A stretch of 12,663 nucleotides of DNA, taken from contig JALHNF010000016.1 in assembly GCA_022843645.1 (NCBI GenBank), positions 1-12,663 on the forward strand, in the 5' to 3' direction. Each line of letters starts with the position of its first letter. Positions within the stretch are counted from its first letter, which is position 1. The translations under genes and the position numbers were made by a program. Origin of the DNA: Minisyncoccota bacterium. GTDB lineage: Bacteria; Patescibacteriota; Minisyncoccia; Phycocordibacterales; UBA5272. The notes under the pieces were generated by a model that saw only the letters and a list, made by a program, of their open reading frames with translations, did not search any database and was not told the DNA's origin. Positions 6,664 through 12,110 of this stretch are shown here, one piece after another.

Positions 6664-7665
6664 CACTGTTTTACTGCCCAGGAAAGCCTTGATCTCCTCT
6701 TCGATTTCCAGAGAATTTTCTTTTTCCATTAGGCGTACCCGAAGTTCTTTTGCCCCATCAAACCCATGCACATACGCTTTGTAATGCTTCTTCATAATAG
6801 CGAAGCTTTTTATATCTCCAAGTTTCTCTTCAAACAAGCGTGTGTGTTCAAGAAGCACTCGAAAATTTTCTTCAAGAGGAATGCTCTCACGTGTTATACG
6901 CTCATCAAATAGCCATGGATTGCCAAAGATCGCTCGTCCAAGCATTACACCATCACAACCTGTTTTTAAAGCAAGCTCTCTCGCATGAGACACAGAGAGC
7001 ACATCTCCATTTCCTAAAAGCGGCATCACTTCATTATGTAACGCTTTATTTTTTTCTCGAACAAACGCAACAATCTCAGGCATTATTTCCCAATGTGCGG
7101 GCACAAGTGACATTTCTTTGCGTGTGCGCAAGTGGACCGTAAGTGCAGATGGTTTCATCTCTAAAATATAGGGAAACCACTCTTTCCACTCTACCTTGTT
7201 GTACCCAATACGAGTTTTCACAGACACAGGAAGCCCGCTCCCTTCTTGCGCAGCTTTTATAATGTCTTGTGCTTTCCGTGGGTTTTTTATCATCGCAGCA
7301 CCAGCACCTTGCTTCTCAATGCTTTTGTCTGGACAACCCATATTGATGTCTATGCCTGCAAAACCTCTTTCAGCACAGAGCTTAGATGCTTTGAACATGT
7401 TCTCTGGATTAGACCCGAAAAGCTGGGCGACTATCGGTTGTTCTTCTTTGGTAAACTCTAAGTCTCGCAACAATACCTCTCGCCCGGGACTACATAGCCC
7501 ATCAGCAGAGACAAACTCGGTCCAAAACACATGCGGCCCTCCACCCTCCTTACCGTGACGACTGTATTTTGCGATCATCTCTCGAAACGCGCAGTCTGTT
7601 ACATCAGCCATTGGGGCCAGTACAAAAAATGGTCGAGGGAGTTTCTGCCAAAAAGATTCTTGCAT
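6661..7665 (-). CDS. dus: tRNA-dihydrouridine synthase (DusB-like)
   Basis: A 334-residue FMN enzyme of the Dus family, which reduces uridines in the tRNA D-loop with NAD(P)H. Visible motifs are LAPMADVTD (16-24, FMN binding), QLFGSNPE (81-88), DINMGCPDKSIEKQGAGAAM (106-125) with catalytic Cys111, SVKTRIGY (148-155), VHLRTR (177-182), LGNGDV (217-222) and VMLGRAIFGNPWLF (240-253). A C-terminal helical bundle for tRNA binding follows. An insert around residues 35-55 (HGKEGGGPHVFWTE) after the first motif is longer than in E. coli DusB. VHLRTRKEMS replaces the more usual VHxRTRxQ form. The gene starts three bases after the ftsQ-like stop without a Shine-Dalgarno, pointing to coupled translation in the serS operon. 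Confidence 0.93.
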   Translation of the reverse strand: MQESFWQKLPRPFFVLAPMADVTDCAFREMIAKYSRHGKEGGGPHVFWTEFVSADGLCSPGREVLLRDLEFTKEEQPIVAQLFGSNPENMFKASKLCAERGFAGIDINMGCPDKSIEKQGAGAAMIKNPRKAQDIIKAAQEGSGLPVSVKTRIGYNKVEWKEWFPYILEMKPSALTVHLRTRKEMSLVPAHWEIMPEIVAFVREKNKALHNEVMPLLGNGDVLSVSHARELALKTGCDGVMLGRAIFGNPWLFDERITRESIPLEENFRVLLEHTRLFEEKLGDIKSFAIMKKHYKAYVHGFDGAKELRVRLMEKENSLEIEEEIKAFLGSKTV

Positions 7666-7668
7666 AGA

Positions 7669-8517
7669 CTAGTTTCTATTTTTATATATCACTTTTTGAG
7701 GAATATAGGAAATCACGTACTCGACTGTGCCCGCTTCTGCCTTTTGTTGTAGGCCTTTTGCAAGCGCAAGTTCTAATTCAAATACCTGCGTCTGTATTTT
7801 ACCGTCATCACGAAAACGAAATTGGAGCGGCACACCGCCTGCAGTGTGTACAAAAAAGTCAAAAAAGCCAAGTGGGTGAAGCTGTAGTTCAGTAATAGTG
7901 AAGCCTTTGTCTTGCAAAAAAGTGTGGACATACAAGAGAGACTCCGTTGTTAATGGTTTGAAAAGTGGCGTGTCGAATGCGACAGCGACAGATGTTGACG
8001 TTGCCCCTCGCCTTGTGAATTCAGCAACATCTCCTGTGATCTTTTCTATATTCATACCATCTGAAATAGTGAATGGAATATTTCCATTTGTGAGCGCGAC
8101 ACACCCAGATACCGTACAATATGCACGCTTTTGTGCATGCTCAGTCACTTGTATCTGAAGATTTGAGAAACCCCGTCTCTCTAGCACAATAGAGTCTAGA
8201 GCGGGAAATGTGTGTTCTAGTTTTTCGATAAGCGACTTTGTAGGAAGAGTGATCATGCTGTCATATGGGATCAAAGAAGCAATGTTTCCTTCCAAAAACT
8301 TTATGGTCGCGATGTGAATATGTTCAGACGGAGTAATATTTCCGCCAGATACTGTCACGGTTCTAATCTTGAACAAAGGTGCGTGTGCGAACACAATACA
8401 CAGAGCAAGAAAAAGTCCTGCCCAAACAATGTATTGATACACCTGAAAGAGGCTATACACTCGAGGTATAGAGCTTTTTTTCTGTATGGGAGAGCGGGTG
8501 TCGTATCCCCGGTCCAT
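7669..8517 (-). CDS. ftsQ: FtsQ/DivIB-like cell-division protein (single-pass, POTRA domain)
   Basis: The 282-residue protein has a basic cytoplasmic N-terminus (1-25), one membrane helix at about 26-46 and an extracytoplasmic remainder, the topology of FtsQ/DivIB. FKIRTVTVSGG (49-59) begins a POTRA-like domain that continues to about residue 125. A beta domain follows and ends in VEYVISYIPQKVIYKN, which resembles the closing strand of FtsQ. FtsQ recruits FtsB/FtsL to the division site. CTVSGCVALTNGNIPF near residues 133-148 resembles the segment in FtsQ relatives where two Cys precede a D-x-x-G-like turn. Sequence identity to known FtsQ is low, so a generic POTRA protein is the alternative. 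It begins two bases after the serS stop with no Shine-Dalgarno. Confidence 0.72.
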   Translation of the reverse strand: MDRGYDTRSPIQKKSSIPRVYSLFQVYQYIVWAGLFLALCIVFAHAPLFKIRTVTVSGGNITPSEHIHIATIKFLEGNIASLIPYDSMITLPTKSLIEKLEHTFPALDSIVLERRGFSNLQIQVTEHAQKRAYCTVSGCVALTNGNIPFTISDGMNIEKITGDVAEFTRRGATSTSVAVAFDTPLFKPLTTESLLYVHTFLQDKGFTITELQLHPLGFFDFFVHTAGGVPLQFRFRDDGKIQTQVFELELALAKGLQQKAEAGTVEYVISYIPQKVIYKNRN

Positions 8518-8519
8518 AC

Positions 8520-9788
8520 TTAGTTTTTAATATGCGTTTCTCCACCCATATACGGGCGAAGAACTTCAGGGATTCGTACGCTGCCGTCAGCCTCTTGATA
8601 ATTTTCAACGAGCGAGACGAGGATGCGTGGTGTGGGAATGGCAGTACAGTTAAGCGAGTGTGCGAAGCGCAATGTGCCATCTTTGTCTTTATAGCGAATG
8701 TTCCCTCTTCTAGTCTGAAAGTCGTGGAAGTATGATGCAGACGAGATTTCTCGATACCGCTCTTCTTTTGGTACCCAAAGCTCGATGTCATATTTCTTCA
8801 CCTGCCCCTGCCCAAGGTCCCCTCCGCAGTTGACCACTGTGTGATATGGGATGCCGAGTGACTCAATAAACTCTTCTGTGTTTCTGTTGATCTCCTCATG
8901 AAGTGCCACACTCGTTGTGTGGTCTGCCTCACATAAGACGACTTGTTCCCACTTATAAAATTCATGTACACGAATAAGACCTTTCACATCTTTACTATGA
9001 CTTCCCGCTTCACGCCTATAGCATGGAGAAAATCCAAGATACTTGATTGGAAATGTGGCCGCGTCAAGCACTTCATCTGCATGGAGTCCCATGACAGGCA
9101 CTTCAGCAGTCCCTGCGAGGTAGTCTCCGTCTTGTGTTTTGTATAGGTCGTCTTCACCTTGAGGCAGGTACCCAGTGCCCATGAAAATTTGCTTTCGCGC
9201 GAGAATAGGAGGAATGACAGGGGTGAACCCTCGTTGCGACCAGAATGAAAGCGCGTAATTCCAAATCGCAAAAGAAAGTTGTACGCCTTTGCCTGTGAGG
9301 AAGTATCCTCGGAAGCCGTGCACTTTCGTTCCCCGCTCGAAATCTACCATTTTGAGTTGCGTCATGAGCTCGACATGGTCTTTTGCAGGAAACGTAAATT
9401 CTTGTATGTCACCCCACTTTTTGACCTCAACATTATCCACGTCGCTCTCCCCCTCCGGAACCGACATGTCGGGAATATTCGGCACTGAGAGCATGAGTGT
9501 CTGCCACTCTTTCATTTTGTCACGCAGCTCTTCCTCTTTTGCTTTTAACGTTTCTTTGAGTACACGAACTTGGTCTATAAACGTTGCACGTACGGTTTGA
9601 TCGGTTGCAGTAGAGACAGCATCTGAAAGTCTGTTTTGCTCACTTCGAAGTTGCTCGACGGTGCTTAAAAGTACGAGCCGTTCTTTGTCCACCACAAGCA
9701 ACTGGTCGACATCAAAAGAAAGATGCTTTTTGCGAGCCGCTTCTTTGATAATATCCTTGTTTTCTCGAATAAATTTGATGTCTAACAT
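8520..9788 (-). CDS. serS: Seryl-tRNA synthetase
   Basis: A full-length class II synthetase of 422 residues that charges tRNA-Ser (and tRNA-Sec where present). Residues 1-105 form the helical tRNA-binding arm, with the coiled coil at about 30-100. The catalytic domain shows the TAE serine-binding motif (227-229), motif 2 (about 250-280, with FSPCYRREAGSHSKD), the DIELWVP stretch (334-340) and motif 3 (379-398, LNCTAIPTPRILVSLVENYQ) with its conserved Arg388. In motif 2, HEF replaces the more usual HQF. It is the first gene of the operon serS, ftsQ-like, dus, dnaX. The ATG follows TGATACAAT by 19 bases and has no Shine-Dalgarno. Confidence 0.96.
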   Translation of the reverse strand: MLDIKFIRENKDIIKEAARKKHLSFDVDQLLVVDKERLVLLSTVEQLRSEQNRLSDAVSTATDQTVRATFIDQVRVLKETLKAKEEELRDKMKEWQTLMLSVPNIPDMSVPEGESDVDNVEVKKWGDIQEFTFPAKDHVELMTQLKMVDFERGTKVHGFRGYFLTGKGVQLSFAIWNYALSFWSQRGFTPVIPPILARKQIFMGTGYLPQGEDDLYKTQDGDYLAGTAEVPVMGLHADEVLDAATFPIKYLGFSPCYRREAGSHSKDVKGLIRVHEFYKWEQVVLCEADHTTSVALHEEINRNTEEFIESLGIPYHTVVNCGGDLGQGQVKKYDIELWVPKEERYREISSASYFHDFQTRRGNIRYKDKDGTLRFAHSLNCTAIPTPRILVSLVENYQEADGSVRIPEVLRPYMGGETHIKN

Positions 9789-9807
9789 AGACGTAGAATA
9801 TCTTTAT

Positions 9808-9828
9808 ATTGTATCAAAATGGTACAAT
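9808..9828. promoter_or_regulatory. Symmetric divergent promoter pair for serS (minus) and dprA (plus)
   Basis: Two extended -10 elements of the form TGnTACAAT lie back to back: TGATACAAT on the minus strand (9816-9808) and TGGTACAAT on the plus strand (9820-9828), separated by three A bases. They form an inverted repeat with only the n positions differing. The plus hexamer ends eight bases before the dprA ATG, so that mRNA should have almost no leader; the minus hexamer ends 19 bases before the serS ATG. Neither has a good -35. Confidence 0.6.
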
Positions 9829-9836
9829 GAAGACCA

Positions 9837-10718
9837 ATGCAGAGGATTCATGCCATTTCAAGCAACCTTTTTCCTTCATTTCTAGCTCCACTGCTAGAAA
9901 TTCCAGAACCACCTAAGACTATTTTTTATGAAGGCGTACTTCCAGAGAGACATAAAGATACAAAAGTGATTGCTGTTGTTGGCTCACGCAGACACACTCG
10001 TTACGGCAAAGAGGTGACGCAAAAACTTGTGTCTTTTTTAGCGCCATATCCGTGCGTGATTGTCTCTGGTCTTGCACTTGGAATCGACAGTATTGCTCAC
10101 AAAATAGCACTTGAGGTAAAGCTCCCGACAATTGCGGTGCCAGGCTCAGGAATTGCATACAAAAATATATACCCAAGCCTACACAAACAGCTCGCAAAAG
10201 ATATTCTTTCTTCTGGCGGAGCCCTTGTGTCAGAGTTTACTCCAGAGACAAAGGCTGCCCCGTGGACATTTCCTCAGAGAAACAGAATCATGGCAGGGCT
10301 CTGCGATGCAGTACTCGTGGTAGAGGCAGAGGAAAAGTCAGGCACATTGATCACAGCACGACTTGCACTTGAGTACAATAAAACAGTGCTTGCTGTTCCG
10401 GGGAATATAGATTCCCCTACCTCCTCCGGAACCAATTGGCTCATACGGCAGGGCGCAACACCTATCACCAAAGGTGAAGATATTCTTGATGCACTTAACA
10501 TACCAATAAAAGGAGGGGCTGGCACGCAAGAGTTACCGTTTGTTGACTTGTCTGAAGAAGAAAAGGTGCTCCTCCTACTCCTTCGTGAGCCGCAATCTAA
10601 AGACGTACTTATTCGAGAAAGCGGCATGGAGGCAAGTAAAGCGCTCATCACACTCACCTCACTTGAGCTGAAAGACCTCATCAAAGAAGAAATGAGTGTG
10701 TACAAGAGAATTGTATAA
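9837..10718 (+). CDS. dprA: DNA-processing protein A (DprA/Smf)
   Basis: A 293-residue protein with the Rossmann-like DprA core. VVGSRRHTRYGKEV (47-60), VSGLALGIDSIAHKIAL (76-92), VPGSGIAYKNIYPSLHKQL (101-119), VSEF (131-134) and FPQRNRIMAGL (145-155) are in the expected order, followed by SGTLITARLALE (168-179) and AVPGNIDSPTSSGTN (186-200). A C-terminal winged-helix-like part covers about 235-293. DprA loads RecA onto incoming single-stranded DNA during natural transformation. The N-terminal SAM-type domain of longer homologues is reduced to about 35 residues, giving a length close to the short streptococcal form. The gene is a single-gene unit, divergent from serS and closed by a hairpin. 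The start is the ATG eight bases after an extended -10. Confidence 0.95.
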   Translation: MQRIHAISSNLFPSFLAPLLEIPEPPKTIFYEGVLPERHKDTKVIAVVGSRRHTRYGKEVTQKLVSFLAPYPCVIVSGLALGIDSIAHKIALEVKLPTIAVPGSGIAYKNIYPSLHKQLAKDILSSGGALVSEFTPETKAAPWTFPQRNRIMAGLCDAVLVVEAEEKSGTLITARLALEYNKTVLAVPGNIDSPTSSGTNWLIRQGATPITKGEDILDALNIPIKGGAGTQELPFVDLSEEEKVLLLLLREPQSKDVLIRESGMEASKALITLTSLELKDLIKEEMSVYKRIV

Positions 10719-10754
10719 AAAGCGAAACCGCGAGCATCCATGCCCGCGGCTTTT
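10717..10754. terminator. Bidirectional intrinsic terminator between dprA and the gene at 10754-11230
   Basis: CCGCG (10728-10732) pairs with CGCGG (10745-10749); inside, after one A-C mismatch, GCA (10734-10736) pairs with TGC (10741-10743) around a four-base loop. On the plus strand CTTTTC follows; on the minus strand TTTCGCTTTTT follows. It fills the 35-base gap between two convergent genes, and its plus-side T-tract overlaps the TGA stop of the minus gene. Confidence 0.7.
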
Positions 10755-11230
10755 CAGTAGCTTCCTCCGGAAGTTAGTTTGTGTGCTCTAGGACCGCCAT
10801 AATGAACCTTGCGACCAGCAAGATCATACATGACTAGCGAACCAAAATCTGACCTTTGAGAACAAAGAAAGTTTGGTCCACCCTCTAGATAAAGCTGTGC
10901 TGAGACCAAAAACACTCGCGAAACAACAGCGATCAATGCCTGACAATTCACCAAGCTAATAATGCGAGGGATTTCATCTTGCACTCGAACAAGAGCATGA
11001 TCGGTCTCGCATCCGCCAAGGAATGGGTTATCATGATGCTGGACCACTCGAGGTAGTTGGACTGTCACCTCTCGCACAACTGAGGACCTTCCTGAAGCCA
11101 TTGTCCAAATGGTAAGACAAGAGAGCTCACCACTCTCAGCCAAAAGACGAGCTATACGCGCAGCATCAGTATCAGCCATCTCAGTCGGCGCGGCAGCCCA
11201 CATCGGGACACACAGGACTAATTTTTGCAT
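10754..11230 (-). CDS. Unknown protein; possible degenerate histidine-phosphatase fold
   Basis: The 158-residue protein has no motif I can name with certainty. Its layout resembles small histidine phosphatases: an opening strand MQKLVLCV, a helix TDAARIARLLAESG (20-33), a strand plus helix LTIWTMASGRSSVVREVTV (39-57) like the strand, Ser, Arg and helix of that family, and ALIAVVSRVFLVSAQLYLEGG (about 97-117) like the second strand-TH-helix. The catalytic residues are not there: the RHG position reads VPM and the late TH position reads VS. If related, it would be an inactive member. Otherwise it is simply an orphan. Unlike its neighbours it has Shine-Dalgarno sequences: GAGGGG six bases before the ATG, and a leader ORF overlapping its start. 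Hand counts in 60-base samples give 45-57% GC. It ends in the bidirectional terminator. Confidence 0.55.
   Translation of the reverse strand: MQKLVLCVPMWAAAPTEMADTDAARIARLLAESGELSCLTIWTMASGRSSVVREVTVQLPRVVQHHDNPFLGGCETDHALVRVQDEIPRIISLVNCQALIAVVSRVFLVSAQLYLEGGPNFLCSQRSDFGSLVMYDLAGRKVHYGGPRAHKLTSGGSY
10759..10775 (-). other. Small hairpin in the last codons of the gene at 10754-11230
   Basis: CTTCC (10761-10765) pairs with GGAAG (10769-10773) around TCC, extended by a G-T and an A-T pair. It lies four bases before the stop codon and 10 bases before the terminator hairpin on the minus strand, so the mRNA would end in two consecutive hairpins. Confidence 0.35.
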
Positions 11231-11262
11231 TTTCTTCCCCTCACCGTTAAAGAACCTTTCAT
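11218..11262 (-). CDS. Leader ORF (14 residues) overlapping the start of the gene at 10754-11230
   Basis: The minus-strand ATG at 11262-11260 is seven bases after a consensus Shine-Dalgarno AAGGAG (11275-11270), the best in the window. It encodes MKGSLTVRGRKCKN, a basic peptide, and stops with TAG at 11220-11218. The downstream ATG (11230) lies inside the last codons in another frame, a 13-base overlap. That is the geometry of translational coupling: ribosomes ending at the TAG can restart at the ATG, helped by the GAGGGG inside the leader ORF. It could instead be an accidental ORF whose SD is unrelated. No family is recognised. Confidence 0.45.
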   Translation of the reverse strand: MKGSLTVRGRKCKN

Positions 11263-11275
11263 AGAAATACTCCTT
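11237..11275 (-). promoter_or_regulatory. Two Shine-Dalgarno sites: AAGGAG for the leader ORF, GAGGGG for the gene at 10754-11230
   Basis: AAGGAG (11275-11270) is seven bases before the leader ATG at 11262. GAGGGG (11242-11237) is six bases before the ATG at 11230. None of the core genes in the window has a comparable site at a usable distance. Confidence 0.6.
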
Positions 11276-11286
11276 TCTTAGGGCAA

Positions 11287-11309
11287 AGTCAATAAGTCAT
11301 GCAAGTATA
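11287..11309 (-). promoter_or_regulatory. Possible promoter elements of the leader ORF unit
   Basis: On the minus strand TATACT (11309-11304) is a five-of-six -10 hexamer that would start RNA near 11297. A TTGACT (11292-11287) follows, which resembles a -35, but the sequence 17 bases later (TATTTC) is a poor -10 and lies inside the Shine-Dalgarno region. The first option is more likely. No -35 at good spacing precedes TATACT. Confidence 0.3.
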
Positions 11310-11315
11310 TAAAAC

Positions 11316-11966
11316 CTACTCAATCAAACCGTTTTGCAACAGAAAGCGGTGTGTTGACTTACGAATGAAACCCACTCCCCCGTGCTTCATGTAGGTAGCG
11401 CCTATAAGAGCTATCGATAGTGCTCCGAGCGAATTGACGATCAAATCCCACATCGTATCGAGCAAGCCACTTTTTTGCATATTGAGTCCAAATATTTGAT
11501 CCATTGCAAACTCAAATACTTCCCACAAAGCACCGAGCGCCATAGCAACACAGAAAATAATGAACCCGTGTATCTTTGAAGACGTATCTATTTTCGCCCG
11601 CTTGACCTGTATGTAGAGCCACAAAAATGCAATGTACCCAAGCATAAAACCTGATGCCAAGTGAAGTACTGCGTCCCACCAAAAAAATCGTTCATACACA
11701 TCTCCTATCTCACCCAAAAACACAGAAAGAAATACAAAAAGCGCTATTGCAAAATCAAACTCAATTGGCAAGACCGTCTTAAACTTATACTCAATAAATT
11801 CAGGGATAAACGAAAGAATATACGCAAGTATCGCCAAGAAAAATGACTGCCACGAAAAGAGAAAAAGTGCCCACAGCGCTGTGCCCAAAATGACCACGCG
11901 CAATATCCAGAGCAAAAGATGCATAACCGACTCATCACTTTTTATTTCTTTGAAAAGACTTAGCAT
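11316..11966 (-). CDS. DUF2238-like integral membrane protein
   Basis: The 216-residue product has about six hydrophobic segments, near residues 15-34, 37-55, 69-87, 94-118, 132-150 and 172-195. Polar signatures sit at the membrane edges: FIPEFIEYKFKTVLPIEFD (53-71), WWDAVLHLASGFMLGY (96-111) and GALWEVFEFAMDQIFGLNM (145-163), then DTMWDLIVNSLGA. The conserved E/F-E-x-x-K, D-x-x-x-H and E-x-x-E-x-x-D patterns match the DUF2238 (YjdF-like) family, whose function is not known. The clustered acidic and His residues within helices suggest metal or proton binding, which is inference. The start ATG follows a GATAAT box by five bases and has no Shine-Dalgarno, like the core genes. No terminator separates it from the leader ORF unit downstream on the same strand. 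Confidence 0.7.
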   Translation of the reverse strand: MLSLFKEIKSDESVMHLLLWILRVVILGTALWALFLFSWQSFFLAILAYILSFIPEFIEYKFKTVLPIEFDFAIALFVFLSVFLGEIGDVYERFFWWDAVLHLASGFMLGYIAFLWLYIQVKRAKIDTSSKIHGFIIFCVAMALGALWEVFEFAMDQIFGLNMQKSGLLDTMWDLIVNSLGALSIALIGATYMKHGGVGFIRKSTHRFLLQNGLIE

Positions 11967-11971
11967 GACTT

Positions 11972-11977
11972 ATTATC
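11972..11977 (-). promoter_or_regulatory. -10 box five bases before the DUF2238-like gene
   Basis: On the minus strand GATAAT (11977-11972) is a five-of-six match to TATAAT; five bases later comes the ATG at 11966. There is no TG extension and no clear -35. The spacing predicts a leaderless mRNA. Confidence 0.4.
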
Positions 11978-12006
11978 TGCCGTAAACACTACATACATAG
12001 TAGCAT

Positions 12007-12041
12007 CAAATAAAAAACCCCGAAGCACAACATGTGTTCGG
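12007..12041 (-). terminator. Intrinsic terminator of the exported beta-rich protein gene
   Basis: CCGAA (12020-12024) pairs with TTCGG (12037-12041), and CAC (12026-12028) with GTG (12034-12036), with one bulged G and a five-base loop. On the minus strand GGTTTTTTATTTGA follows. The tail TTTTTTATTTGA is the same as in the terminator at 219-263. On the plus strand only AATTTTAC follows, so it acts mainly on the minus strand. Confidence 0.8.
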
Positions 12042-12052
12042 AATTTTACTTT

Positions 12053-12110
12053 GGAGAGCAGCGCTGCTGCTCTCCCCTATTTACCAAGTTCGCCTTAGAA
12101 GACGAACTTG
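12053..12110 (-). other. Two strong hairpins in the 3' end of the exported-protein mRNA
   Basis: GGAGAGCAGC (12053-12062) pairs perfectly with GCTGCTCTCC (12066-12075), a 10-bp GC-rich stem with a three-base loop. Before it on the minus strand, CAAGTTCG (12085-12092) pairs with CGAACTTG (12103-12110), an 8-bp stem whose 10-base loop contains the TAA stop codon (12097-12095). Neither is followed by a U-run. With the terminator hairpin they form three stems within 91 bases. Confidence 0.65.

Noticed and set aside
11291..11974. Inverted 12-mer (AATAAGTCATGC at 11291-11302, GCATGACTTATT at 11963-11974) flanking the DUF2238-like gene, as if it were a mobile cassette.
   Set aside because: Several 12-base inverted pairs are expected by chance in 12.6 kb, the match does not extend on either side, one copy contains the gene's own start codon, and there is no transposase.
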